64,000 nt of DNA, taken from contig SZWC01001180.1 in assembly GCA_023375785.1 (NCBI GenBank), forward strand, positions 6,798 to 70,797, given 5' to 3'. This document shows, one piece after another, positions 10,173 to 22,770 of the stretch. The notes beneath the pieces were generated by a model. The model did no database searches. It was not told where the DNA came from and was given only the letters and a program-made list of their open reading frames with translations. This DNA comes from Penium margaritaceum (Eukaryota; Streptophyta; Zygnematophyceae; Desmidiales; Peniaceae). Within the stretch, counting starts at the first letter, position 1, and each line of letters starts with the position of its first letter. A program made the translations under genes and the position numbers.

Positions 10173-13056
10173 TTCTTCCCCCCTCATTATGAACCATCAC
10201 AGTTCATGACCAACGAATAGGAGTGTCAGACAGTGAGTCGTCAACATTGTGAAAGAAAATTAATAGTTTAAACTACCATCTAGACATGAATATGTGCACA
10301 ACACTTTAACCTAAGCTGCAGTTTGTCCATTAGCACAACTAGTGGCATTTCCTCTCGAGGTTGGAGCGTCAACACGACAATCATGTTGGGCGCCTCCAAA
10401 TTCCTATGCCAGGCTATAGGAGAACATTATTGATTATCTCCGTATTTAGGTGGTGCCCTCTGCCATTTTTCAATCTGCGCGTGCCACTAGCTCGCTCTAG
10501 TACTCATTGACCACCCCAGTGGACAAGCCAGACTCAGGATCCGATGAGTTTGTTCACATCCATAAATGACTCTGTGAACGAGGTTTTCCTTGGCAAACCA
10601 TGAAGAAAGTATACGCTCTTGATGGTGTAGTAGGCGAAGGACCTCGTATTGGCTGTCACCACAAAAGGACTGTCAGTGGTAGCTAAACAATTCCTTTTCT
10701 CGTGTATGGATTCAACAATCACATGAAAAACGTCATGTATCTTCATACTTGACGGAAGCAAAAATTGGTTTGCCATTGCCCCGATGCGTGCAAGGAAAGG
10801 AAAGGGAACAATCCAATTCCTTGGAAGTTTTTGCATCCTTGGCGAGTTCAATTGAAGGTTTTTTTCACTGGTGAGCAATACCTTGTTGTCAATGTCAAAT
10901 GAGACATCATGACGAATTTTGTCGGCATATGCCTTTTATCATTTTTGAGCCCTTTCAAAGTGACTCTTCCCCTCCTACAACAAGGAGTCTATGTGCTTGG
11001 CAAAAGGCTTGAGCAAAATCATTTGTGCTCCTACTCTTTACCTATAAAGAGAGCACCACTGGATGTGGACCACTATTCTACACAATTGGTGTAAACCATG
11101 TAGACTCGTTCACTGATTTTTTCACCACAAACTCTGCTGGTGATAAGAATTTATCTTAGTCCTGTATGGTAGGGTCTGTGTACATGCAAAGCATCCGCTT
11201 TAGGATGTCTTTTATTCCCTATGTTTTTATGTTTGTTTGAGGGTGGAACACTGTCAACATATGAAACTTGCTACCGAAGAACACGTTCATCTTTTGCTTA
11301 AATATACTAGCAAATTTTCTATCTCCATGAGACATGATGAGAAACATCAAGCTGTGGTACTCTATGATACCCTCAAAGAAGAGACAAGCGGTCTCCTTTG
11401 CCTTCATATTAGTCATCTTAGGAATGAAATGTGTCATATACGTTGAAAATATGCAACCACTAGTATTGCATCGTTGCCGTGGGCAATGTCTGGAAGACCG
11501 GTAGTAAAGTCAATGTTGACGCACTCCATGGAGTCCCATAGGAAGTTGTTGAAGGAGTCTTCCAAGCCTTTTTTTACTACCCTCCAACGTGAACAAGAAT
11601 CAGCTCAGGTATCCACTCTAACACACTTGTCATATTGACAAGTTACGTTGCATTTGAAAAACAACCAATGGTTGTGGCCGGTTATGACCGTCATGCGCCC
11701 TTCAACATCCTCAAGGTGAAAACGCCACATTTGAACCGTGTAACACAACAAGGAGGCCCTCACCACCATTCTTGAGGATGAGCTTCTAGCTCTCATGCGT
11801 AACTAGACAAAAAATCCACATGAGGACTTCTCTGGGTCCAACTACTGACACATTACATCGCACTGACCACGGTTACAATTGATGCCTAACAGCCAAGACG
11901 GGCGCGCCCGACAGAAGTTCTTTGACTTTAACGACAGTGGTCTCAATCAGTTGTCTATTCCCAATGCATGTCTTTCTGCGTGAGCCTTGATAGTGGATCT
12001 ACCAAGGTCAAATACCCTTCATAAACTGGCGAAAGTGGTTAGCAAGGCTGAGGAAAACCTTATCTACACAACGTCTTCTGGGTGCGACCAATTCACTACA
12101 ACTTTGACCTTTTGTGGACCGACATGGACACCGTCCATGCCGGCTATGTATCGAAGGTATTTGGTGACATCTTGTTCAAAACTGCACTTGCTCATGTTTG
12201 AATAGAACTTTTGCTTTCGAAGGATTGCAAGGCTTTTGCGCAAATGTAATGTGCTCTTCCATTGATTTGTTCAAAATCAGGATGCCGTCAAGGAAAACAA
12301 AAGAAGTGACTGAATTGTTGGGTGAATGTTGGATGATTTTGCCTTTGGAAGGTTGCCAGTGTGTTCGTTAGCCCGAAGAAAAAAACCCAAAATTCACAAT
12401 GCCCCACATGCATCCAAGTTTCTGTTTTGGGCAAATCAACTTATGATATACATATTTGATGATACCCTAGAGATAAATGCAAGGAAGAAGAGAATTTTTG
12501 TTCCTCGGAGTTGATCAAATAGGTCCTCAATCCGCTGTGAGGGGAATTGATTTTGTATGTCAGATTGTTTAGCACTTGGTAGTCCACGGACAGGCATAAA
12601 ACAACATCCTTTTTAACAAAAGCAATTGGCATATAATACCGTGACCTACTCTCCTTGATCCAGCCTCTAAACATGGTTTTGACCCATTTTCTTGCGTGGA
12701 CACCATGACCCATTAATGTTACTTCAGATGGTGAAATCAGAATGCCATCTTCTGAGGAGTTTGTGACTGTTTGGAGGTTGGGTTTGCGTGCAGTTTGCAT
12801 GGGGGTTCCGAGACTCCCCATGCCTTCAAAGTGAGACTGATGGGCCCCTCTACCACGGGACCCAACAGGTACCCGCGTAAAGATAACACTTATCCCAAAT
12901 GCAACTCCGGATAAGGTTTGACCACGGTTTGTGCACAAAATTAGGAGGTTTGCTTGTTGGTGTTCTTGTTTTGAGATCGACGTTTTTGCTCAAACCCAGT
13001 CGAGTGATGACTTCTTTTCCTTTGCTTACTAACCCCGTTGTAGGAATCACGGTTCT
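9860..13056 (-). mobile_element. Gypsy LTR retrotransposon G0, 3' half (fossil)
   Basis: Minus-strand Ty3/gypsy remains. From high to low coordinates I see reverse transcriptase (12,440-12,940: RGWIKESRS, PIAFVKKD, VDYQVLNN), RNase H sequence, and the integrase core near 11,219-11,437 (MTHFIPKMTN, HGDRKFAS, FHPQTN). A GPFPFLARIGAMA-like segment follows with KIHDVFHV (10,534-10,878), the end of gypsy integrase ahead of where a chromodomain usually lies. Then come a polypurine tract and part of an LTR. It ends at a palindrome next to the D3 fragment. It is old, with many breaks. Confidence 0.82.
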
Positions 13057-13059
13057 CTA

Positions 13060-14157
13060 TGCTTGGCACAGGCAGAGCCTGTGCCAAGAAGGTGAAGCCT
13101 GATGGCACACTAGATGGCTAAAAGATCCACTTGACCGCTAAGGGGTTCTCATAGGTTCACCGTGTGAGTTTCACTTACACTTTCACACTCATTGGGCGTA
13201 TGACCATCGTTCACGCTCTTTTCGGGGTTGTTGTTCACCACGAGTTGGAGTTGTGCCAGGTGGATGTGAATGGAGTGTCCCACCATGGCACCCTCGAGGA
13301 GAAGATCTACGTGGTCAATCGGCTGGCTTTAAGATCGATGACAAGGTCTGGCGCTTGCGCAAGGCCCTGTACGACTTGAAGCAATCACTCCGGTGTTGAA
13401 ACTAGGAGATCATTGGTACACTAACACGTGCCAGTTACGTGCACAGTGACGTTGACCTGTCCATATTTCTCCTCAACTGCGTCTCTTTTGATGGAGGTCA
13501 TAAAGGAGGCCAAGGCACTCCTCTAGGCTGCCTACAAGATGAAAGGCCATGGTCCTACGGCTCTTTTCCGTGGGCTCGAGATTGTGCGCGATTGTCAATT
13601 GCGGACACTCTTGTTGCATCAAGCACGTTACGCCCGCATCGTGGGGAAACAATTTGCTGAAATCCTTGGACCAGTTCCCACTGCCTCCACCCCCATCACA
13701 CCTCATAGGAAGGATGCGCTGAAGGTGGATCATCAAGACGGCAGGGGGAGACGATGGACGTGACCCTGTACTTGCTCCTCATTGGATATCTGATTTACTT
13801 GGCCATGCCCAAACAACCCAACATCGTTTTTCCCATCAACCTCCTTGAACGAGTCTCGTAGTGTCCTATGGCGAGAGCCCTTCACGTGGTTGAGCGAGAG
13901 GTACCGTATGTGGTTTCCACACCGTACCTGGGACTCTGCTTTCGACGGTAGTGTTTGAAGAGCGCAACGAGATGCTCGGCAGTTGATGCGCACACACCCC
14001 ATTCTTGGCCACACCTATTCAAATGACGATGCTCGATAGAAAAAATAGCCACCATTCGTGTCAGAGTGGTGTAGCATAAGGTTTCTACACCGTACCAAAG
14101 GTCGATGCTTGAAAGAATGAATGAAAGTTCAGCACATGTATGGACATGCATATCATC
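13060..14157 (+). mobile_element. Family-D copia fragment D3, RT-RNase H part (fossil)
   Basis: Plus-strand copia pol: KVKPDGTLDG, then a VVHHELELCQVDVNG segment, LEEKIYVV, an SADPVPTASTPITPH-like segment and RNase H sequence. They match the D1 and D2 pol domains. The DNA continues toward the end of the element and stops at 14,157 in 'ggacatgcatatcatc'. In intact copies that stretch is followed by ATCGGGTCATGGGGGAG, and here that continuation lies at 21,771, after element D1. D1 therefore inserted into D3. It is heavily broken. Confidence 0.75.
13062..13088. repeat. Perfect 12-base palindrome at a junction
   Basis: CTTGGCACAGGC-AGA-GCCTGTGCCAAG. It sits exactly where gypsy G0 sequence (minus) gives way to copia D3 sequence (plus). 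Confidence 0.9.
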
Positions 14158-14801
14158 AGAGAATATGCGTGGAAGCTTCGTAGCGATACAGCCTCTAACT
14201 AGGCATCAGTGTCTGGTCACACGGTGACGACACTCACAAGTCGTACACACAACCGCAAGGGTCTGGCTAAGAGACACTAGGCAAAGTGTCATAATGCTTC
14301 AATAGCATTTGTACAGAGAGATGAAAATGGCAGGACCATGGCACAAGTACCTGATGTGGCACACGGCGGGTGTCACACACGGCAGGAAAAGGTCTGTCCT
14401 AAAAACCGGCCCAAAACCACTCTTTTGGCCGTAACTCAGCGCAGACATGTCAGAACACTACGCCGTCTGAACCTAGATGTGCACAATCACAAGCCAGACG
14501 CTACGACTGGTCACATGCATGCATCAAGCATCGAACAATGGACACACAATACAAAAACATGCAAATCGGGCCCGTAGCTAGTCCACCGATAAACTCCTAT
14601 ATGCTATAGAAAAACTGTAGGAGGTCCCAGGCAATGTCTAGATCTCTAGGACGGTCATCAGTCAGCTCCAAGCTGGTAGTCCACCACTGGACGACACACA
14701 GGTACCACCTGGGTTTGTATCAGGGATCTGCATGGACATAGACATGGTCGAGTGGTCACAGTAAACTGTACAAATCGACAGGAACATCATAAGTCACAAC
14801 A
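14158..14801 (-). repeat. 3' LTR of D1
   Basis: On the minus strand it runs from TGTTGTGACTTATG to about CATATTCTC. It is collinear with 21,133-21,770 and with the D2 LTR at 21,902-22,534. On the plus strand ctcccccatgacccg follows at 14,802, the polypurine tract read in reverse. Confidence 0.9.
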
Positions 14802-14908
14802 CTCCCCCATGACCCGATGGTACGCATGTCCATATACGTGCAGCACTGAAACGAATACAACAACGATTGCAGAAGTAGTTGTGACTCAGATACAGACACA
14901 CCTCGCCC

Positions 14909-16400
14909 TCAACCACTCTCCGGCAAGGGGCGTAGCCCAACAGAACAAATGGCCACCATAAACTTCCCACACGCTAGTGCCTTTGTCAAGAAGTCAGCAC
15001 GCTGCATGTCAGTGCCAACCCATATGACAGAGATCGTGTGTCGCTCCACCAGATCACGCACAAAGTGATGCTCAACCGCAATGTGCTTTGTACAAGCATG
15101 AAAGAAACCAGATTTCTTTACAATAGAAAGAGCACTATGGTTGTAGCAACGAAGAAAAATGGCAGGTATTGACTGACCCAACTCAAGGAACATGCGATGC
15201 AGCAGCACTACCCCAACACCCCCTACACCCGGAGCAACATAATCTACCTCCGATGAGCTACGTGCAATGCATCCCTGCTTCCTGCTGCGTTAGGACACAG
15301 TGGTACCACCGAGCAAGAACACGTAGCCGGTGTGACTACATCCATCAAGACTCCTGGCCCAATCACTCTCGGTGTAGCCGTCAAGAACCACGAAACACTG
15401 CCATCAAAAGAAGATTTCAAGATACAGTGTGGAGACCACGTATCGCACCACTTGCAAAGCCGCATGAATGGCTCTAGCACGTGGAGCTTGTGAAAGCTGT
15501 GCAAGGAGGTTGACGGCAAAGGCGCTGTTGGGGCATGTGGTAGTGGCCAGGTACATCAGAGATCCGATGAGGCCGAGGTACAAGGTCACATCCACTATCT
15601 CCCCTAGCTGTGGGGGATCGTCCACCTCGAGGGCATCCTACCTCTCAGGTGTGAGAGGTGTGGAGGCCGTGGGCACTGCACCAAGGAGGTCACTGAAGCG
15701 CTCCCCTACAACATCTGCGTATCGGGCCAGATGCAATAGAAGTGTCTAACGTCTGCGGTCTCGCACGATCTCCATGCCAAGAAACACCTTTGTAGGACCA
15801 AGATCTTTTATCCTATTGGCAGTCTGAAGGAGCGCTTTGGCCTCCTTCACGACCTCAATGGAAGGAGACGTAATCAAAAGGTATTCTACATAGACCAGGA
15901 TGGCGGTGAACCGCTCAAGCGTCCGTCAAATAAAGAGTGAGGGATCTGTCTTGCTCTGCACATATCTCGTATGAGTTCGAGCCCCGGTGATCTACTCGTT
16001 CCAACATCGAGGAGACTGCTTGAGGCCATACAAGGACTTGCGCAAGTGCCAGACCTTGTCACCATCCTCAAAGCCTAATGGCTGGGTCACGTAAATCTCC
16101 TCATCCAGAGAGCCATGGAGGAAAGCATTGTTCACGACCATCTGGTGCAGTTCCGAGTCATGCTAAGCCACTACATCAAACAGAGCACGAGCTGAGGTCA
16201 AGCGATCCACAGGGGCAAAGGTGTAAGTGTAATCGATGCCCTCAATCTGAGAGTACCCCTTGAGGACCAAGCGAGCCTTGTGGTGTTCCAGTGACCCGTC
16301 CGTCTTTAGTTTCTTGCAAAGGACCCACTTGACCTGAATGGCCTTCTTCCCAGGTGCAAGGTCGACTAGCTTGCAAACTCTGTGCTCTCAAATGGCGCAA
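14909..16400 (-). pseudogene. pol: RNase H and reverse transcriptase region of D1 (fossil)
   Basis: RNase H is clear at 14,909-15,519: LRCYNHSALSIV, KHIAVEHHFVRDLVE and ADFLTKALA, the typical copia C-terminal end. Reverse transcriptase lies above it to about 16,400, with an Asp-acidic CEDELCAI block that starts copia RT (compare D2 at 23,658-24,215). It is broken. Confidence 0.85.
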
Positions 16401-16639
16401 AGCTCATCCTCGCAGGCAGCATGACAAGCGTTTGCATCCTCAAATGAGAGAGCTTTCCTAAGTATGCCTGGATCAGGCTCCATAGAGGGAGAGCTCTGAG
16501 TAGCAAGTGCACAAGTCTCAATTTTGGGCATGACGACCACAAGGTCAGCTACTGCATCACAAGCGATATGAAACTCGCAAGTGATGAGATCGTGCCCTAC
16601 AGGGCAAGTTGGATGTGCCATTGTGTGAGCAGTGCGGGC

Positions 16640-18400
16640 ACTCAGGCCTAGGGCTTTTGTGCCGAGATCACCACTCGCGATGATGTAAGTGGAGCACCTG
16701 GGTGCGGGACCTGACACTTGCTAGACTCTGGAGACCAATTGTCGAAGACGACTGCCGGGCTCACGCGAGTAACCTGGGCTCGAGGGACTAACCTCACGCT
16801 CAAAGACAGGCATGACCATGGCTGGTGAGGGCTAGGGTGAAAGAGCAGGTGATGGAATGTGAGGAGATGCGTGTGTGGGAGACACAGGACTGCGTGTGAC
16901 AGTAGGAGCAGGTTTCGAGGCACGACCACGCAAATAGGCAGGAGTACTGGTGGACACAAGTATAGAATCATGGGTACCTATGAGGTGCGAAGGAATAGGG
17001 GTAGAAGCCGGCTGTGTTGGAGAGGTCTTTGGGCCGACAATGATGATCGCTCGGTCATGAAGAGCCAAAGACCGAGAAGTGGAGGGGGCTCAAACAGACA
17101 CATCAACCAGGCGAGAGATGCTCGCAAGCCCAGACTCCCCCATACGTCAAGAGGCCTCACACGTACAAACATGCATGAAAAACAACAATGTGATCAAGGT
17201 CAGGTCACGGTAGGTGAGAGACTCAAAGAAGAGTGCGTTGCGGGACTCAACGATGCAACGACGGGCGGGATCCCAAAAACGCCAGCCCTTCAACCGCCCG
17301 GAGATGCCCACAATGGCACACAAGCAACCCCGCGGCGAGACCTTGGACCCCCGCTGGTCCTTGGTGTACCACATAGAAGCCACAGATCTCCAGACACAAG
17401 CGAGATGCATGTCAGCACGGTGGCCAAACCAAAGCTTGTACGGTGTGACGTGGTCCGAAAGGGAACCGTGCGGGAGGCGGTTCCAGACCCACGTAAAGTA
17501 GGCAAATCCTTCAAAGGCGAAGGACTTTGGGAGACTGTACTCAGACAGCATAGCATGAACCATATCCTCCATGGTGTGGTTCTAGCACTCAGAGACACCA
17601 TTTAACTGAGGAATGGTAGGAGCGGAGACTTGGTGAAGACCCCCGTACTCGGCAAAGAAACTGTCCATCTCGCCAAGCAACTTACCGCCGCGATCCGAGC
17701 GAAAGGTATGCAGCGTGTGCTAGGACTAACGCTCAGCCCTCACTAGCCAGAGGCAAACTACAAGAGTGGCGTCACTCTTCTGGTACATGCTATAGACCCA
17801 ACGCATCTGGTTGAAGTCATCAATCAGGGTCAGGACGTGTAGGCCCTAATCGGACAGTGACTTGACACGAAGAGGAACGAGAAGGTCTGAATGGACTTAC
17901 TTGAGAGGACAAAGTGTGCACGAATAGGAGTCGGGGTAGGTGCAATGATGCATCTTACCCTGAGCGTAGAAGAGATAGTTTGTCTAAGGTGGCTTCTTGA
18001 AAGAAGCCGCATCAAGATGGAGTGCAGGTTGTGTTCAAATGAGCTTTGACCTACTGCCGGAGCCCACATGACACAGGCAACAATGCAGCAATCGCTCGTG
18101 CTCAATAGACAGAACGCCAGTGAGAAAAACACCACCAAGAGGGGAGGGGGAGCAAGAAGGAGAAGAAATCAGAGAGACACGATATAGATCATCCACAACA
18201 GAGGCACAAAGAACAACGGTATGAGTATCAATAGCAGTCACAATCGTGGAGTCTTTAGTGTGCTCCACAGAGAGTCCCATCAGTGTGCAGGGACGTGCAT
18301 AGAGCAAGCTCAGCTCAAGTTCACGCACAAAAAGCCCCACGGATAGATACAGTGAGCTAGACGGACCGTCGAAGCACACAACCCCAACACCCTAGACCGA
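16640..18400 (-). pseudogene. pol: Integrase and pre-integrase region of D1 (fossil)
   Basis: The integrase C-terminal half is readable at 17,147-17,605: MEDMVHAMLSE, FTWVWNRLPHGSLSDHVTPY, a GHRAD block and FWDPARRCIVESRNALFFE. The pre-integrase domain and integrase core lie between 17,630 and 18,380 (HERLLHCCLCHVGS). A Pro/Ser-rich linker at 16,650-17,070 leads to RT. It is broken. Confidence 0.85.
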
Positions 18401-20376
18401 CAAGGACTGACCAGAGCCTGTGCGAACAAAAAAACAGACGTAACAGGACCAAGAACAACGAAGTCACTATGACGACGGGTCATGTGATGAGTGGCACTTG
18501 AATCAATGATCCAAGTGCCACTGGGATCATGACTGGAAGACGTCACTGTACAACGGGCAATGGAACACTCGGCCTCAAACCGGCGTCAGGCAACAGGTAA
18601 GGAGGAACGACGAAGGGAACGGAGGTGTGACTCATGAATCCAATCGGTAACGTCAGGCACATCATCATCCCATGCCGCCTATGCCCCCCCCACACTAGTT
18701 ATCACGAGCAACGAAAACAGACAAACAAACAGTCTGTGAACCACTCGGCTGTGACAACACACTCACACCTCCCTGAAAGTGAAGCTCTAGAAGGTGAAGG
18801 AGCTTGGCGATGGTGCGGTCACATGGGTCTGGGTCGCCACTGCTTGCCGGTGAGGAAACAAGAACTGATGCAGTCGTGGTCGCCATGTGAGCGGAGGTTG
18901 TGCTGCTTGACGTAGCCCGCTACGCGTGTGTAGCCTGAAAACTGTAGGTGATGCGGGCTCACTCGAGCGGTTGTTGGCACTCGATGTAGCAATGGGCGCC
19001 TCCACAGTTGTAGCAGTGGACATTACGTCCACTGCTGTCGCCCGATGAGTGCTGCTGCTACGACTGCAAGTAGCCCAAACCACGCTTCATTTTACCCTTC
19101 TTCCCCTAAGTCGTTGCTACCACACCCTCTATTTGAGTCAGGGTAGCCAGAGTGGAAGGGGAAGAGGAGGGTGTGCCTGAGGATGGAGAGGTGGTCTGCA
19201 AGAGGGACTTCGGCAGCAACGCGATGACCACTGTAGCAAGGGAACTCTCCTGATGGACCACGGCTGCCTCGCGGGTGGAAGTGACCTTGTGGAAGAGCTG
19301 ATGCGCCCAAGGAAGAAGTTGAAGGGAGGTTGAGAAGGGCTCGAGCACGGCGTCGGTGTACCCCGAAAAGATGTCTCTATGCTCAAGACGGACTCCGATC
19401 ATGATCATGCAAAGCACCCAGAGTTGTGTACCTCCTGAAGTCCCAAGGCGCATGTAGATGCGCATGGCACGCCGCCAGTAACAAGCTATGAACCCGGCAG
19501 GTCCCTGACGAAGCGAGTGGAAAGTGCGAATGTGAGCCGCGCAGGTGGCGTGCGTCTCTCCAGCAAGTAGAGACAATGCCAGGTCCCATCCCCCACGCGG
19601 ATGAGCACCCACGCCCTTGCCGGCATCTCCAAGGAAAGGGTGGAAGTCCACGATAGTCTCGCGCGGCATAGCGTAAAGAAGTCCGTGCATCGCCCAAGCT
19701 ACTATCTGTACGTGAGCGTGGTCTGTAACGTGGTACGTACTGTGATAGTTGGGCCATACCCCCTTTGAAGTGGCCCAGACTTGGAAGAGCGTCTCCCAGC
19801 AGTCAAAGCCGTCCTCGCTGACATAGCCCAGAGGCGGTGTCTCAAAGTCCTTGGGTTGCCGCTCCGTGTGGAGAGCAACCATAGGCTGGGAGGAACGAGG
19901 GATGGGAAAGACACTGGGGCGAGGAAATTTGCCGAGGTAGGTATCAGGCGAGGGTCAAGTCTCCGGGAACAGAGAGCGAGGACGAGTCTGAAGCTGGCGG
20001 AGACGCTCTTGAAGCACGCGAATCTCCCTCTCATGGGTGTCATCATCCATCCCCAACATGCAAGGGTCCTCATACAAAGGATCAAAAAGTGGCAGGTCCT
20101 GTCTTGCTGCTCTCTTCAGTGTACATGCTGATTGCTGTGTAAAAGGTATGGCAACGCCAACTCCCCCGGATGTCTGCTGTGGGGCCGTGGACTGACCACG
20201 AATAAGGTTAGTGAGCGCACGGATGTTGTCAGTCTGCTGCTGCTACTGACAACGTATCTCATCCTGCTGACTTTGTAGATCCGCAATGGCTTGCAAGCGT
20301 GGGCTCATGACCGCTGAGAAGGAGGAGGAGGAGGGATCTGCTGGTCCTTTGCCCTTATCACCGGTCGTAGCCATTT
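18300..20376 (-). pseudogene. gag: gag and protease region of D1 (fossil)
   Basis: The start codon of MATTGDKGP lies at 20,374-20,376. The best capsid-like stretch is 19,106-19,882, with a HRDIFSGYTDAVLEPF-like segment. A zinc knuckle HCYNCGGAHCYIEC lies near 18,975-19,025. The protease segment GTWIIDSSATHHM lies at about 18,480-18,520 and is followed by pre-integrase. Composition and sequence differ from gag of A/B/C. It is broken. Confidence 0.75.
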
Positions 20377-21120
20377 TAGCGCTCAATATAGACCGGGACA
20401 TCAAACTGGTCAGATTTCAAAACCTTTCGCAGTTCTTTGGGAGTTGAAACGTCAAGAAACAAGGACGTTATGACCTCGAAATCGCTCACGTCAGCAAAGC
20501 CAATGGTGACATCAACGTTTTTTACGCCAGCAAAAAAATGCTAACACTTTTGACGCTGGCGTAAAAATGCACCAGCCCTTTTTTTTTGGAAGTCACAAGG
20601 ACTCCTCGGTGGGGGTGACCCCGTCACCCTCCCTATCCTGTACTGCCCTGTGCTACCCTATGCATCCGTGCACAACCTAGCGCAGCCTTGCGTAGCCTCA
20701 CGGAGTGCTACACAGATTCTGCGCAGTAGTGGTGTGCAGCAGCACTGCTGCTGTGGCCGCTGCCGTTGCTGCTACTACTACCGCCACCGTTGTGCTGCTC
20801 TTGCAGCTCGCGACAGCTGCCAGTGCTCGCAACCGCTGACGCGAGCTGTTGCGAGCTGATTTTTCTTCCCTTGCCTTTTTCTATAGAGATTAGCAGCCAG
20901 ACAATGCTGCTGCAACCACCCGGTGCTGCTGCTACTGCTCGACGTGGCTGTTGGAGCTAGAAACTGCCGCAGCTCACCCCGTATGGTGGTGGGAATATTG
21001 TGGTGATGTCGCTGCTGCAAAGAACAGCAATGAGTCCCAGGATACGGCGGCGGCGGTGATGCTCACTACTGTTGCCGGTGTTGCGTCTCTGAGGTGCAGC
21101 TCAGCAAGAGAGGTCTCGCT
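20377..21120 (-). other. Leader of D1
   Basis: Non-coding leader between the primer-binding site and gag. It is CTG/CAG-rich (20,730-20,960) and has a perfect 13-base inverted repeat TTTTTACGCCAGC / GCTGGCGTAAAAA at 20,519-20,531 and 20,555-20,567. No ORF1 homologous to that of A/B/C is visible. Confidence 0.6.
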
Positions 21121-21132
21121 GCTCTGATACCA
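21121..21132 (-). other. Primer-binding site of D1
   Basis: On the minus strand it reads TGGTATCAGAGC, directly after the 5' LTR end ...TATTCTCA. It is an initiator-Met tRNA primer site identical to those of A and B. Confidence 0.95.
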
Positions 21133-21770
21133 TGAGAATATGATTGGAAGCTTCCTAGTGGCACAATCCCTGACTAGGCGTCAGTGCTTGGTCAGACGAT
21201 GATAGTAGTCACAAGTCATACACACAACGGCAAGGGTCTGGCTAGGAGACACAAGGCAAAGTGGCATAATGCTTCAATAGCATTTGCACAGAGAGATGAA
21301 AAATGACAGGTCCATGGCATAAGTACTTGCCCTGGCGCGCGGCGGGTGTCGCACACACCAGTACAAGATCTATCCTAAAAACCGACCCAAAACCGTTGTT
21401 TTGGTTGTAACCCACACAGACATATCGGAATGCTATGCCGTCTCAACCTGGACATGCATGATCACAAGCCAGACGCTACGTCTGGTCACATGCATGCATC
21501 CGGCATGAAGCGGTGGACACACAATGCAAAAACATGCAAATCGGGTGTGCGGCCAGTCCACTGATAAACTCCTACATGTTGTATAAAAACTACAAGAGGT
21601 CCCAGGCAGCATCCGGAGCTCTGGGACAGTTTTTGGTCAGCTCCAAGCTGGTAGTCCACCACCGGATGACGCACCGGTACCATCTGGGTCCGTATCAATG
21701 ATCTGCATAGGCATGGCGGAGTGGTCACAGTAAAGTAAACAGGTCCACAGGAACATCACAAATCACAACA
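21133..21770 (-). repeat. 5' LTR of D1
   Basis: 638 bases, homologous to 14,158-14,801. On the minus strand it begins TGTTGTGATTTGTGATG and ends ...CATATTCTCA before the primer-binding site. Confidence 0.9.
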
Positions 21771-21901
21771 ATCGGGTCATAGGGGAGTATAGTGATGTGA
21801 GCCCTTCCCGCCCGTTTGTACAGCTTAGTATGACCATTCGGCCATGTCCATGCTCATGTTACATGGACTTAGCTGGCGTCGGAGCATCAGCGGGTGGTGG
21901 C
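21771..21901 (+). mobile_element. Family-D copia fragment D3, polypurine tract and start of 3' LTR (fossil)
   Basis: Plus strand: ATCGGGTCATAGGGGAG, then LTR-start sequence with GTTTGTACAGCTTAGTATGACC and CGGCCATGTCCATG, matching the LTR start of D1 read in the opposite orientation. It continues the sequence interrupted at 14,157 and ends where the D2 LTR begins. Confidence 0.75.
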
Positions 21902-22534
21902 CCAAAGATGTGTGGAAGCTTCCTAGCAACACAACCGCTGATTAGGCGTTAGTGTCTGGTCAGACAGTCACAAGTTGTACACACAATGGCAAGGGTCTAA
22001 CTAGGAGACAAAAGGGAAAGTGTCATAATGCTTCAATACAATTTGCAGAGAGAAATGAAAAACAACATATCCATGGCATAAGTACCTGCCGCGACGCACA
22101 TCGGCTGTCGCACGCGGTAGCACAAGATCTGTCCTAAACCGGCCCAAAACCACTGCTTTAACCGTAACTAGGCGCAGACATGTCAGAATGCTACGCCATC
22201 TGAACCTGGACGTGCAAAATCACAAGCCGGACGCTACAACTGGTCACATGCATGCATCCGCCATCAAACAGTGGACACACAATGCAAAAAAATGCAAATC
22301 CGGCCCACAGCCAGTCCACTGATAAACTCCTACATGCTACAGAAAAACTGTAGGAGATCCCGGGCAACGTCCAGAGCTTTGGAACGGTCATTGATCAGCT
22401 CCAAGCTGGTAGTCCACCACCAGACAACACACTGGTACCACCAGGGTCCACATCAGGGATTTGCATGGGTATGGACACGGCCGAGTGGTCACAGTAAACT
22501 GTACAGGTGGACAGGAACGTCACAAATCACAGCA
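21902..22534 (-). repeat. 3' LTR of D2
   Basis: Homologous to both D1 LTRs across its length. On the minus strand it begins TGCTGTGATTTGTGACG, preceded by the tract CGGGTCATGGGGAAG. Confidence 0.9.
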
Positions 22535-22770
22535 CTTCCCCATGACCCGATGGTACACATGTCCATTCACGTGCTGCACTGATACAAGTAAAATGAGTGT
22601 AAAAACAGCCATGACAAAGACATAAACACACCCCAAACTCAACCACTCTCAGGCAAGGGGCAAAGCCCAACAAAACGAATGGGCACGAGAAACTTCCTGC
22701 GTGCTAGTGCCTTTGTCAAGAAGTCAACAAGCTGCATGTTAGCGCCAACCCATATGACGAAGATCAAGTG

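Larger units (their letters stand above)
14158..21770 (-). mobile_element. Copia LTR retrotransposon D1 (fossil, both LTRs)
   Basis: A 7.6-kb minus-strand Ty1/copia element. The 5' LTR is 21,133-21,770, the primer-binding site 21,121-21,132, then leader, gag, protease, integrase, reverse transcriptase, RNase H, a polypurine tract (14,802-14,811) and the 3' LTR 14,158-14,801. It lies inside D3; at least the three bases ATC are repeated at the two junctions. By eye the LTRs differ at roughly 15-20% of positions, so it is much older than B. Its gag and LTR are unlike A/B/C, so it is a separate copia lineage, and it has no ORF1 that I can see. It is broken, with dozens of breaks. Confidence 0.92.
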
